Positions 38,444 through 45,601 of a DNA stretch of 64,000 bases are shown one piece after another. Under the pieces are notes generated by a model. The model did not search any database. It saw only the letters and a list, made by a program, of their open reading frames with translations, and was not told where the DNA came from. Origin of the DNA: RHLJ01 sp965212165 (GTDB taxonomy: Bacteria > Bacteroidota > Rhodothermia > Balneolales > Balneolaceae). The stretch is from positions 248,001 to 312,000 of the forward strand of contig OZ243096.1 in NCBI GenBank assembly GCA_965212165.1, in the 5' to 3' direction. How positions within the stretch are numbered: position 1 is the first letter of the stretch; the number at the start of each line of letters is the position of its first letter. Made by a program: the position numbers and the translations under genes.

Positions 38444-38827
38444 TTAAGATATTTTACTTACCATAAGTCTATTAACTGCTTCTGTAAGCATATTTTCGTT
38501 AATTGGTTTTACTAGAAAGGAAGAGTTGGAAACTCTTTTTGCTCTTTCAAAATGGTGATCGTCGGAGTTTCCAGTTATAAACAAAATGGGTACATCTGTG
38601 AAATCTCGTATCTGGTGTGCAGCTTGAATACCATCCAATTCACCTTCTAGTTGGATATCCATTATCACAACATCGGGAGCATATTTTCGAATTAGTTTTA
38701 CAGCAGTTTCGCCATCCCTAATTTCACCAACAGTTTTAAAAACCATCTCTTTCATCATGTTTTGATACAAGATGGAAAGGATCAGATTATCCTCAACTAT
38801 AATTGCTTTCTTTGATATTTGTTCCAT
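38444..38827 (-). CDS. Single-domain response regulator (CheY-like)
   Basis: 127 residues, receiver domain only. All phosphotransfer residues are present: the acidic pair Glu12-Asp13 (IVEDN), the acceptor Asp57 (VIMDIQL), Thr85 (FITGN) and Lys107 (FLVKPI). No output domain, so it works by protein-protein contact or as a phosphate relay. No kinase gene is adjacent; the orphan TPR histidine kinase at 54 kb is one candidate partner (inference). ATG 38827; convergent with the MscS gene with no spacer. Confidence 0.92.
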   Translation of the reverse strand: MEQISKKAIIVEDNLILSILYQNMMKEMVFKTVGEIRDGETAVKLIRKYAPDVVIMDIQLEGELDGIQAAHQIRDFTDVPILFITGNSDDHHFERAKRVSNSSFLVKPINENMLTEAVNRLMVSKIS

Positions 38828-38862
38828 GAAATCCCTTTTGTTTTATTGGGACTCCTAAGCAT

Positions 38863-38895
38863 AAAAAAACCCGCCACTTGAATGTAACGGGTTTT
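38863..38895 (-). terminator. Rho-independent terminator downstream of the bacilliredoxin gene
   Basis: Read on the minus strand, AAAACCCG ... CGGGTTTT forms an 8 bp stem with a 14-base loop and ends in a run of seven T. It lies 25 bases after the bacilliredoxin stop and separates it from the response-regulator gene downstream. Confidence 0.85.
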
Positions 38896-38919
38896 GGGAA
38901 AAGTATCTTTAGAATAATC

Positions 38920-39375
38920 TTATTTTTCTTCGCCTTCTTTTTCTTTGTTTGCAAAGGCTTCAAAAACCATTTTTAGATCTGCAGCAACATCATTACTAGT
39001 TCTTCCTTCAATTCTATGACGAGGGATCATTGCTTTAATCTCACCATCAACAAAATATGCGAAAGATGGTGATGAAGGTGGAAACTCACTAAAATATGCT
39101 CTTGCATGAGCTGTCGCTTCTTTATCTTGCCCTGCAAATACGGTGACCATATGATTTGGTTTTGCTTCGGTATTCTGTAAAGCAATTCCTAAACCTGGTC
39201 GCGCATTTCCTGCTGCACATCCACAAACTGAATTTATTGCTAATAACATCGTGCCTTTATATTCTTTCATTGCACGATCTACGTCTTCAGTAGTTTTTAG
39301 TTCTTCAACACCAAATTGAGTGAGTTCTTCTCTCATCCACGAAGTGTCAGGTCCCATTCCAAATCCAAATTGCAT
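38920..39375 (-). CDS. BrxA/BrxB-family bacilliredoxin
   Basis: 151 residues, thioredoxin-like fold of the DUF1094 (YphP/YqiW) family. The active site CGC in SVCGCAAGNARPG (Cys near residues 52 and 54) is the bacilliredoxin signature; these proteins remove thiol adducts (such as bacillithiol) from oxidised proteins. A strong AAGGAG Shine-Dalgarno precedes the ATG, unusual in this window. It lies next to superoxide dismutase in the same orientation, suggesting an oxidative-stress neighbourhood. A 7-5-7 inverted repeat lies 100 bases upstream. Confidence 0.92.
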   Translation of the reverse strand: MQFGFGMGPDTSWMREELTQFGVEELKTTEDVDRAMKEYKGTMLLAINSVCGCAAGNARPGLGIALQNTEAKPNHMVTVFAGQDKEATAHARAYFSEFPPSSPSFAYFVDGEIKAMIPRHRIEGRTSNDVAADLKMVFEAFANKEKEGEEK

Positions 39376-39474
39376 AATACTATCTCCTTGTTAATTCACT
39401 AATAATCTAATCATTTTTCAATTCGATCACGAATCAAGTAATACTGAGAAACACAAATAATCTGTTTAACCACT

Positions 39475-39493
39475 TGTTAGAGTTAGTCTAACA
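39475..39493. promoter_or_regulatory. 7-5-7 inverted repeat upstream of the bacilliredoxin gene
   Basis: TGTTAGA and TCTAACA, separated by 5 bases, form a perfect 19-base dyad of the size bound by homodimeric repressors. It lies about 100 bases upstream of the bacilliredoxin start and 82 bases downstream of the sod stop. No T-run follows on either strand, so a terminator is unlikely. The regulator is unknown. Confidence 0.35.
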
Positions 39494-39525
39494 GAGCCAT
39501 CGGAAGTATCCTCAGGATATCTTTA

Positions 39526-39558
39526 TTAAAAAACGGTAGAGGTAATACCACTACCGCT
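39526..39558 (-). terminator. Rho-independent terminator downstream of sod
   Basis: On the minus strand CGGTAG ... CTACCG (39556-39534) with an inner GGT/ACC pairing makes a long hairpin followed by TTTTTT. It starts 19 bases after the sod stop. Confidence 0.8.
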
Positions 39559-39574
39559 TGTAATTCAACGTAAT

Positions 39575-40177
39575 TTAAGCGTTATCGAAATTATCTGCTA
39601 CAGCATCCCAGTTTACTACATTCCAAAATGCAGATACATAGTCAGGACGTCTGTTTTGATAATTTAGATAGTATGCATGTTCCCAAACATCCAATCCAAG
39701 AATTGGAGTAAGACCTTCCATAATCGGACTATCTTGATTTGCAGTTGAGATAACTTTTAAATCTCCGTTATCAACTACTAACCAGGCCCAACCAGATCCA
39801 AAACGGGTTCCAGCTGCATTGCTAAATTGCTCTTTAAATGCATCAAAACTACCGAAAGCAGATTCAATTGCAGTTGCTAAGTCTCCAGTAGGAGCTCCAC
39901 CACCATTTGGCGAAAGTACACTCCAAAACAATGAATGATTTGCAAAACCACCACCATTATTGATTACTGCTTGTTTCTTATCAGCTGGTAATGAATCAAT
40001 ATTTGAAAGTACTTCTTCAATCTCTTTTCCTTCAAAGTCTGTTCCTTCAAGAGCAGCATTTACTTTCGTTGTATATCCTTGGTGATGTTTAGTATGGTGA
40101 ATCTCCATAGTACGCGCATCAAAATGTGGTTCTAAAGCATCATAAGCGTAAGGGAGATTAGGTAATGAATAAGCCAT
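39575..40177 (-). CDS. sodA: Superoxide dismutase, Mn/Fe family (Mn-type signature)
   Basis: Converts superoxide to peroxide and oxygen. 200 residues. Metal ligands are in MEIHHTKHHQGY (first His), NHSLFW (second His) and LDVWEHAYY (Asp and His). The segment GGFANHSLFW with Gly before the second ligand, and Gln in STANQDSP, match the Mn-type rather than the Fe-type pattern, although cambialistic enzymes share these. No signal peptide, so cytoplasmic. Start ATG 40177 has AAGGAA nearby; the 5' leader carries a 7 bp stem-loop (40206-40237). Its own terminator follows. Confidence 0.94.
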   Translation of the reverse strand: MAYSLPNLPYAYDALEPHFDARTMEIHHTKHHQGYTTKVNAALEGTDFEGKEIEEVLSNIDSLPADKKQAVINNGGGFANHSLFWSVLSPNGGGAPTGDLATAIESAFGSFDAFKEQFSNAAGTRFGSGWAWLVVDNGDLKVISTANQDSPIMEGLTPILGLDVWEHAYYLNYQNRRPDYVSAFWNVVNWDAVADNFDNA

Positions 40178-40342
40178 TATATTCCTTTTTAAATTTTCAG
40201 TTCAATCGCTCAGATTGAAATTCTACTTCTTGAGCGACAATTATTTAACTCATGTTAAAATAATCAATCTAGCGTCCAAAATCGTTCCTGATGTAATACA
40301 AAGAATCTATCTTCAGTATTTGTAAACACTATAAGAATATAT

Positions 40343-41047
40343 TTAATAGTGTATTGCCTTAGGTAGGCCTTCAGAATCAAAGTTGACTTCAGTTGGTAGA
40401 GTTTTAATCCCCTTAAGTTCTGATTTCTTAGCATAGTAAGCTAACGCCATTGCATCCACGATATCATCTTCGCCAACTTCACTTCTTCTCCACTCTTCTT
40501 TGATATCTCTGAAAAAATCATCTGCAATTGACTCTTCTTCCTTAATAAGTTCTAAACGATGTCGTATACCTTTTTTAAGGTTCTTTTTTTGGAAGATCAT
40601 TCCACCATTCAACTTTTGGAAAAGTAATTCTGGATGACTCTCTAATACTTTCTTCTTGAAGTCAGGATTGGCTCTCAATAACTCATCCAACACTTTTATT
40701 TTAGGAGTTATGTTCCATGATTGAAGTGATAACTTTTTCTCAGTCCACTCATAACTAATCATATTTGCTTCAACATAACTTGGTGCTTCTAAAGCTGGAC
40801 GAATAGGCGGACTGAAAACACTTGATGAATACTCACCACCCAACTCTTTTCTTAATAAAGCATCACACTCGCGTGTATATTCTTCATCCTCAAGGCCAAT
40901 CGGCATATCAATGAAAATTCGATCATAAGTTTCAAAAACAGCTTTCAATTCATCATTAGATTGAATTATTTGATATTTCTCTTCTCCTTCATCAAAACTG
41001 ATTAGGATCCATCCTAACTTACAACCGTCTATTCCTGCTGTTTTCAA
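40343..41047 (-). CDS. DUF429-family protein
   Basis: 234 residues. The opening TAGIDGCKLGWILI, then RIFIDMPIGL with acidic residues at strand ends, EYTRECDALLRK, SSVFSPPIRPAL and VLESHPELLFQ match DUF429, an RNase H-like fold family of predicted nucleases or nucleotide-binding proteins with no settled function. DDIVDAMALAYYAKK near the C-terminus supplies a conserved Asp. The start is TTG 41047; no ATG is available between it and the aspS stop 6 bases upstream, so it is probably translated from the aspS transcript. Confidence 0.85.
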   Translation of the reverse strand: MKTAGIDGCKLGWILISFDEGEEKYQIIQSNDELKAVFETYDRIFIDMPIGLEDEEYTRECDALLRKELGGEYSSSVFSPPIRPALEAPSYVEANMISYEWTEKKLSLQSWNITPKIKVLDELLRANPDFKKKVLESHPELLFQKLNGGMIFQKKNLKKGIRHRLELIKEEESIADDFFRDIKEEWRRSEVGEDDIVDAMALAYYAKKSELKGIKTLPTEVNFDSEGLPKAIHY

Positions 41048-41053
41048 ATCGTA

Positions 41054-42826
41054 TTATTTAAGTGTTCTTTTTAAAGCAATGTGAAGCTCATTTAGCTGTT
41101 CTACATCAACTTCTGAAGGTGAATTATCCATCATACTTTGAGCTTTTTGGTTCTTAGGAAATGCAATAACATCTCTTAGACTTTGAGCTCCGGTAAGTAA
41201 CATCACAATTCTATCTAAACCAAGTGCAATACCACCATGGGGAGGAGCACCATATTTAAAAGCATCAAGAAGAAATCCGAATTTTTCTTGCGCTTCCTCG
41301 TCACCAATTCCTAGAAGCTTAAACATTTTCTGTTGAACACTTCTATTATGAATACGAATTGAACCGCCACCAATTTCAGACCCATTCAATACTAAATCAT
41401 ATGCTCGGGCATTTACTGAGGCAGGATCAGATTCTAACTTATCCATATCTTCATCTTTTGGTGAAGTAAATGGATGATGCATAGCATGATATCTTCGTGA
41501 TTCTTCATCCCATTCCAATAATGGAAAGTCAGTAACCCAGAGAAGACTAAATTTATCATTATCAATAAGATCAAACGCCTCACCAACTATTAACCTCAAG
41601 TGTCCAAGTTGTTCGAGTACTGCCGGTTTTGGACCAGCTAACATAAACACCAAATCACCTGTTTTAGCTCCAGAAGCTTCTACCATTTGATCAACAATTT
41701 CTGTTGTCAGGAATTTACCTACACTACAAAGAGGACCATCTTCCTGCATTTTGATATAAATCAAACCGCCAGCACCAGTTTCTTTTTTGGCACGCTCTGT
41801 CCAACGGTCAATTTCTCCACGCCCCATAGATCCTAAACCAGGTATGGTAAATCCTACAACGCCACCACCATTAGCTACTGTTCCAGAGAACACTTTGAAC
41901 TCAGCATTTTTTACAATTTCAGAGAAATCAACAAACTCTAGACCGAAGCGAATATCAGGTTTATCAGAACCATACGTGTTCATGGCATCAGCATAGCTCA
42001 TTCTTGGGAATGGAGTCTCGATGTTCTCGCCGATGGTCTCTTTGAAGATCATTTTCATCAAACCTTCGTGATGAGAATAAATATCTTCTTCAGTCACAAA
42101 ACTCATCTCAACGTCAATCTGAGTAAACTCAGGTTGTCGATCAGCTCTTAAATCTTCATCTCTAAAACACTTTGTTATTTGGAAATAACGGTCGTAACCA
42201 GAAACCATTAACAATTGTTTGTATGTCTGTGGACTTTGAGGGAGGGCAAAAAACTTACCCGCATTTACACGACTAGGTACCAAATAATCGCGAGCGCCTT
42301 CTGGTGTACTTTTCATCAAAACTGGAGTTTCTACTTCAGCAAACCCATGCATATGGTAGAATGAACGAATAGCATGATAAGCCTTCGATCGCATCATTAA
42401 TTTTTCCTGCATTTCTGGGCGACGTAAATCTAGATAACGATACCTTAGTCGAACTTCTTCGTTTGTGGCAATACCGTCTTTTATTTCGAACGGTGGAGTT
42501 TCAGCTTCAGAGTAAATCAATAACTCAGTAGCTTCAATCTCAACTTCTCCAGTAATCAAGTTTGGATTAATATTCTCATCTCCCCGAGGAATTACCTTTC
42601 CTTTGATTCCGATTACATATTCAGCTCTTAAATGCTCAGCTTTTGCATGTAATTCTACATCGGTTTCAGTAAAAACAATTTGTGTTACTCCGTAACGATC
42701 ACGAAGATCAATAAAAATTAAGCCGCCCAAATCACGGCGCGGTCCTACCCAGCCATTTAGTACTACTTCCTGTCCTATATGTTCAGCTTTTAATTCGCCA
42801 CAGGTATGTGTTCTTTTTAACGTCAT
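41054..42826 (-). CDS. aspS: Aspartate--tRNA ligase, bacterial type
   Basis: 590 residues. N-terminal OB-fold anticodon domain (GWVGPRRDLGGLIFIDLRDR), class II motif 2 (YFQITKCFRDEDLRADRQ), QPEFTQIDVEMSF, the bacterial GAD insertion (about 290-420), and motif 3 (ALGLDRIVMLLTGAQSLRDVIAFP). With gatC in the same window, this enzyme may also charge tRNA(Asn) (non-discriminating), but that cannot be decided from sequence by eye. ATG 42826 gives the standard N-terminus TLKRTHTCGEL; the frame extends 19 codons further upstream without conservation. Confidence 0.96.
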   Translation of the reverse strand: MTLKRTHTCGELKAEHIGQEVVLNGWVGPRRDLGGLIFIDLRDRYGVTQIVFTETDVELHAKAEHLRAEYVIGIKGKVIPRGDENINPNLITGEVEIEATELLIYSEAETPPFEIKDGIATNEEVRLRYRYLDLRRPEMQEKLMMRSKAYHAIRSFYHMHGFAEVETPVLMKSTPEGARDYLVPSRVNAGKFFALPQSPQTYKQLLMVSGYDRYFQITKCFRDEDLRADRQPEFTQIDVEMSFVTEEDIYSHHEGLMKMIFKETIGENIETPFPRMSYADAMNTYGSDKPDIRFGLEFVDFSEIVKNAEFKVFSGTVANGGGVVGFTIPGLGSMGRGEIDRWTERAKKETGAGGLIYIKMQEDGPLCSVGKFLTTEIVDQMVEASGAKTGDLVFMLAGPKPAVLEQLGHLRLIVGEAFDLIDNDKFSLLWVTDFPLLEWDEESRRYHAMHHPFTSPKDEDMDKLESDPASVNARAYDLVLNGSEIGGGSIRIHNRSVQQKMFKLLGIGDEEAQEKFGFLLDAFKYGAPPHGGIALGLDRIVMLLTGAQSLRDVIAFPKNQKAQSMMDNSPSEVDVEQLNELHIALKRTLK

Positions 42827-42909
42827 TTTTGTTCGTTGAATCGTGGAGTGATATTTTATGTTGCAAAGGTGCCAAAAATACACATTATGAAAACGAATCG
42901 CTTGCTTCC

Positions 42910-43329
42910 ATGGACTTAAACATCATTTTTCTTATAAATTTTACCTCTTCTTTGTTTATGATGGGCTTAATTTGGACAATTCAGCTAGTTCACTACCCCT
43001 CTTTCTATTTTATTGATGAAGATAATTTTAATGATTTTCATGCATTTCATAATCGTAGAATCAGCGTTATTGTAATCCCAGTAATGATTACAGAGTTAGT
43101 TACGTCTGGGTTGCTTTGGTGGAATGAAGGATATTTAAGCTTAAATGGAATTGGTTTTTATTTAGTTTGCACGATTTGGTTAGCAACAGCCTTTTTATCA
43201 GTTCCAAACCATGCTAAACTCGCAAAAGGAAAGAATGATTCAATTATTGAACGCTTAGTTAACACTAATTGGGTAAGAACTGTGCTTTGGACAGTGAAGG
43301 TTTTATTGTCGGTTTATATAATAATTTAA
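42910..43329 (+). CDS. Small integral membrane protein of unknown function
   Basis: 139 residues with four hydrophobic segments at about 5-24, 50-70, 78-97 and 120-138. Conserved-looking loops are IQLVHYPSFYFIDE, FHAFHNRRIS and LSVPNHAKLAKG. It resembles hypothetical membrane proteins seen in Leptospira and Bacteroidota genomes. I do not recognise a function; the histidines in the second loop (HAFHNRR) and the PNH motif could bind a metal or haem. I use ATG 42910; the frame is open back to 42808, overlapping aspS, but those residues are not membrane-protein-like. Confidence 0.7.
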   Translation: MDLNIIFLINFTSSLFMMGLIWTIQLVHYPSFYFIDEDNFNDFHAFHNRRISVIVIPVMITELVTSGLLWWNEGYLSLNGIGFYLVCTIWLATAFLSVPNHAKLAKGKNDSIIERLVNTNWVRTVLWTVKVLLSVYIII

Positions 43330-43490
43330 GTTTCATTTTACTTGATTAACCAAACATTACTTAATGTCTTGAATAGAATACTAGTCTATATAAATTAAGG
43401 ATCATCAAAAGAAACTTATTTTTGCTAAACTGATTTTTTTAACTACTTTAGCTGTCCTTCTTAAATAGAAGAAGTAACTCATTATGCCTG

Positions 43491-43497
43491 GGGAGGT
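43491..43497 (+). promoter_or_regulatory. Strong Shine-Dalgarno site of the LuxR-type regulator
   Basis: GGGGAGG ends 4 bases before the ATG. Most genes in this window have no such site, so it stands out and fixes the start at 43502. Confidence 0.6.
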
Positions 43498-43501
43498 CTA
43501 A

Positions 43502-44140
43502 ATGGGGACAATCAAAACGATTGTTGCAGATGGCAACGAAATATTTCGGCATGGACTAAGCTCCATACTCAATTCAGATGGTTTTGACATCTGTAGTGAG
43601 ATTGATAATGGTGCGCTTGTTCTCACAGCTTTCGAAAGTGTTATGCCCGACTTATGTGTACTCTCATTTTCTATGCCTGAGATTAGTGGCATTCAACTTG
43701 CGAATAAAATCGTTTCTAAATATCCAAAGTCGAAGGTATTGATGTTATCTGATAATGATTCAGATGAAGTACTCAATGAATTCCTTGATTCAGGTGCTAA
43801 TGGGTTACTTTTAAAATCCGCTCATCAAATAGAATTGCTAGATGCGGCAAATAAAGTTGCGAAAGGAGAAAATTTCTTAGGAAAAAAATTCTCCAAAATG
43901 ATGACCAGAGAATATTTGCGTCTTGCACGGATTAAAAAAAACAAAAAGCATATTACCCATCGCGAACGTGAAGTTCTAGCCTTATTAATAGAAGGTATGA
44001 CAAGTTCAGAAATTGCAAATAAACTGTTTATTAGTCCACGAACTGTAGATAAGCATAGAACTAACCTTCTCAAAAAGCTTGGGCAAAAGAATACTGCAGG
44101 ACTTGTTCGATATGCCCTTCAGAACAAACACCTGGTTTAA
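43502..44140 (+). CDS. LuxR/NarL-type response regulator with degenerate receiver
   Basis: 212 residues. Receiver-like domain at 1-120, LuxR helix-turn-helix at about 145-212 (HITHREREVLALLIEGMTSS, then ISPRTVDKHRTNLLKKLG). The receiver fold is kept (Lys105 in GLLLKSA, Ser83 in MLSDN) but the phospho-acceptor position is Ser55 (VLSFSMP where active proteins have LLDxxMP) and the first acidic pair is only Asp10-Gly11. So classic Asp phosphorylation is not possible; it is probably an atypical receiver controlled by ligand, partner or amount. Strong Shine-Dalgarno. No partner kinase adjacent; a structured non-coding stretch follows. Confidence 0.9.
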   Translation: MGTIKTIVADGNEIFRHGLSSILNSDGFDICSEIDNGALVLTAFESVMPDLCVLSFSMPEISGIQLANKIVSKYPKSKVLMLSDNDSDEVLNEFLDSGANGLLLKSAHQIELLDAANKVAKGENFLGKKFSKMMTREYLRLARIKKNKKHITHREREVLALLIEGMTSSEIANKLFISPRTVDKHRTNLLKKLGQKNTAGLVRYALQNKHLV

Positions 44141-44589
44141 TTCTTTTTTCTCTGGTTCTTTTCTTGCCCATTTTTTCTGGTCTTAGGTTAGGAGGCACTA
44201 TGAAAACCCTGTATTGGAGTTATGGAGGAGTAGCAGATACTTGTCCTAAATATAAAATGTTTGGCCTAAGAATTATTGATTGAGAAAGCTGAGATGAAAT
44301 AAACGTCTCCGTAGGAGAAATAAATTCACACAGGCTCGATATCATTACACTAATGATATAGAATGAAGACCATTGAATATGTTTAGCAAATGGAATCGAG
44401 GTGCATCAATAATTCTCAGCCTTGATCTTTTGGTATCCCGATTGATTGAGACATCAAGGCAAAAGTATTGCAAAGACAAACTACGTAAAAACACGTACAC
44501 AAAATACGTATAAGCATCTATTGAGCAATCGCTTCCTTTAATTTATGTTGTATATGCAAATGGGGTAATAGCCGTCTGTAGATGATATT
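44141..44589 (+). ncRNA. Candidate structured RNA or long 3' region after the LuxR regulator
   Basis: About 450 bases with no long reading frame, ending directly at a strong plus-strand terminator, so a transcript reaches this point. Hairpins visible: TCTCC/GGAGA (44306-44318), ATATCATTA/TAATGATAT (44339-44359, perfect 9 bp stem with 3-base loop) and GCCTTGAT/ATCAAGGC (44419-44460, 8 bp). TCTCAGC (44414-44420) can instead pair with GCTGAGA (44288-44294), so alternative folds exist. ACGTA is repeated at 44483, 44493 and 44506. It could be an independent small RNA, a cis-acting leader of nothing visible, or a 3' untranslated region. I recognise no known RNA family (not tmRNA, RNase P or SRP). 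Confidence 0.4.
44200..44283 (+). CDS. Possible 27-residue peptide with strong ribosome-binding site
   Basis: ATG at 44200 is preceded by AGGAGG at 44190-44195 with a 4-base spacer, the same layout as the LuxR gene before it. It encodes 27 residues (MKTLYWSYGG at the start, one Cys, KMFGLRIID at the end) with no membrane segment or signal. It may be a real small protein, or a leader peptide controlling the structured region that follows. The ribosome-binding site is the only support. Confidence 0.35.
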   Translation: MKTLYWSYGGVADTCPKYKMFGLRIID

Positions 44590-44624
44590 AGCCGTCGACC
44601 ATTGATTTGGGGACGGCTTTTTTA
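44590..44624 (+). terminator. Strong rho-independent terminator on the plus strand
   Basis: AGCCGTC (44590-44596) pairs with GACGGCT (44612-44618), a 7 bp GC-rich stem with a 15-base loop and six T after it. An identical AGCCGTC 20 bases earlier (44570-44576) could pair with the same 3' arm. It ends 6 bases before the convergent TM2 gene. Confidence 0.85.
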
Positions 44625-44629
44625 TGGAT

Positions 44630-45259
44630 TTAGTTTTTTTCTTTAAGCTCTTTAAATCTTACTTCCCTTAATTGATTCATATAATTTTGGTCATCCACCA
44701 TTCCAGAAAGTGCAAAAAGGTCATAAGCTGCCCCTAGAAAGAAAGCACCTCCAGTAAAAAACCAAGCTATACCTGTTCCTACTCTTCCTAGATAAAAACG
44801 ATGAAGCCCAAGCATTCCAAAGCCTCCAAAAAACCATAATAAGTAGGCAATCGCTTTTGATCTTTGTTCGGAACTGTATTGTCTTTCAACCCTTTGCTTA
44901 ATCTTTTTCCTCTTACCACCGGTCTTAGTGATAAACTCTTCTATACTTTGAAGTAGTCGTTTTGCAAAGCGTTTTAATTGAACATGGGCCGATGATTGAA
45001 TCTCCAACTCTCCAGAGATCATATCTTTTTCGAAATTAAATTCATCAAAAAGTTTACTTAAATCAATATTCCCATATTGAAAAGCAGCAATCTTTCTATT
45101 CAAATTTGTTAGTGTATCAGAAATAGTAATAGATAGACTGGAATCCCGAACCGACTCTGTATTATCAAGCTCAGTTAGCAAGCCCTCAAATCGCTTTTCT
45201 GCTTCTTCAAAAACATCTTTTGCCTGAGCTACTAACTCAAATTGATCGGATTTCTTCAC
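44630..45259 (-). CDS. TM2-domain protein with N-terminal coiled region
   Basis: 209 residues. Residues 1-135 are helical and charged, probably cytoplasmic; residues about 137-195 are a TM2 domain: two membrane helices with the GGFGMLGLHRFYLGRVGTGI turn and YDLFALSGMVDDQN. TM2 proteins are widespread and their function in bacteria is mostly unknown. The start is GTG 45259. The gene converges on the strong plus-strand terminator at 44590-44624. Upstream (minus strand) lies the tRNA gene with its own terminator. Confidence 0.85.
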   Translation of the reverse strand: MKKSDQFELVAQAKDVFEEAEKRFEGLLTELDNTESVRDSSLSITISDTLTNLNRKIAAFQYGNIDLSKLFDEFNFEKDMISGELEIQSSAHVQLKRFAKRLLQSIEEFITKTGGKRKKIKQRVERQYSSEQRSKAIAYLLWFFGGFGMLGLHRFYLGRVGTGIAWFFTGGAFFLGAAYDLFALSGMVDDQNYMNQLREVRFKELKEKN

Positions 45260-45350
45260 TTTTATAATCTATTAAACTCTTAAATGTATCCATCTTTTTC
45301 GAATAGTAAGAAAATAAGTTTCCAGTTAAATAACGAGAAAACTTTTTAGA

Positions 45351-45388
45351 AAGAAAAAAGCTCAACCTGTTTCCAAGTTGAGCTTTTA
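45351..45388 (-). terminator. Rho-independent terminator downstream of tRNA-Met
   Basis: AAAAGCTCAAC (45356-45366) and GTTGAGCTTTT (45377-45387) form an 11 bp perfect stem with a 10-base loop. On the minus strand it ends in TTTTTTCTT, so it terminates the tRNA transcript. Confidence 0.85.
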
Positions 45389-45391
45389 AAG

Positions 45392-45465
45392 TAGCGTGGG
45401 ACGGAATTGAACCGTCGACCTCACGATTATGAGTCGTGCGCTCTAACCATCTGAGCTACCACGCC
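45392..45465 (-). tRNA. tRNA-Met (CAU anticodon, elongator type)
   Basis: On the minus strand a complete 74-base cloverleaf: acceptor GGCGTGG with CCACGCT (one G-U pair at the end), D-arm with TAGCTCAGATGGTTAGAGC, anticodon arm ACGA-CTCATAA-TCGT with CAU at the centre, and the T-arm with GGTTCAATTCC. The discriminator is A and the 3' CCA is not encoded. The paired first acceptor position and D-loop fit elongator Met; a lysidine-modified tRNA-Ile with the same anticodon is less likely but cannot be excluded by eye. Confidence 0.9.
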
Positions 45466-45601
45466 GTACTTTCTCTGAAAGAGCATCAAATATAGGGGTT
45501 TCCAAACTTAGTCGTAACAATTTTTTGTCTAAATCTTCTAATTCTCATTTATAAGTTTGTTACCTTCATTTTCATAAAGAAAAGCAGGTAAATAGTTTAT
45601 A

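Noticed and set aside
39473..39495. Inverted repeat upstream of the bacilliredoxin gene read as a terminator
   Set aside because: No T-run on either strand and a separate clear sod terminator lies at 39526-39558.
40206..40237. TCGCTCA/TGAGCGA stem-loop in the sod leader as a riboswitch
   Set aside because: A single 7 bp stem with an 18-base loop; too little structure to support a riboswitch call.
42845..42875. TTGGCAC ... TTGCA upstream of aspS on the minus strand, looking like a sigma-54 promoter
   Set aside because: The spacing between GG and GC is 7 bases rather than the required 10, and aspS is a housekeeping gene.
44483..44510. Three ACGTA repeats as a possible CRISPR or iteron array
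   Set aside because: Units are only 5 bases, spacing is uneven (10 and 13) and there are no spacers of constant length; noted as part of the structured region only.
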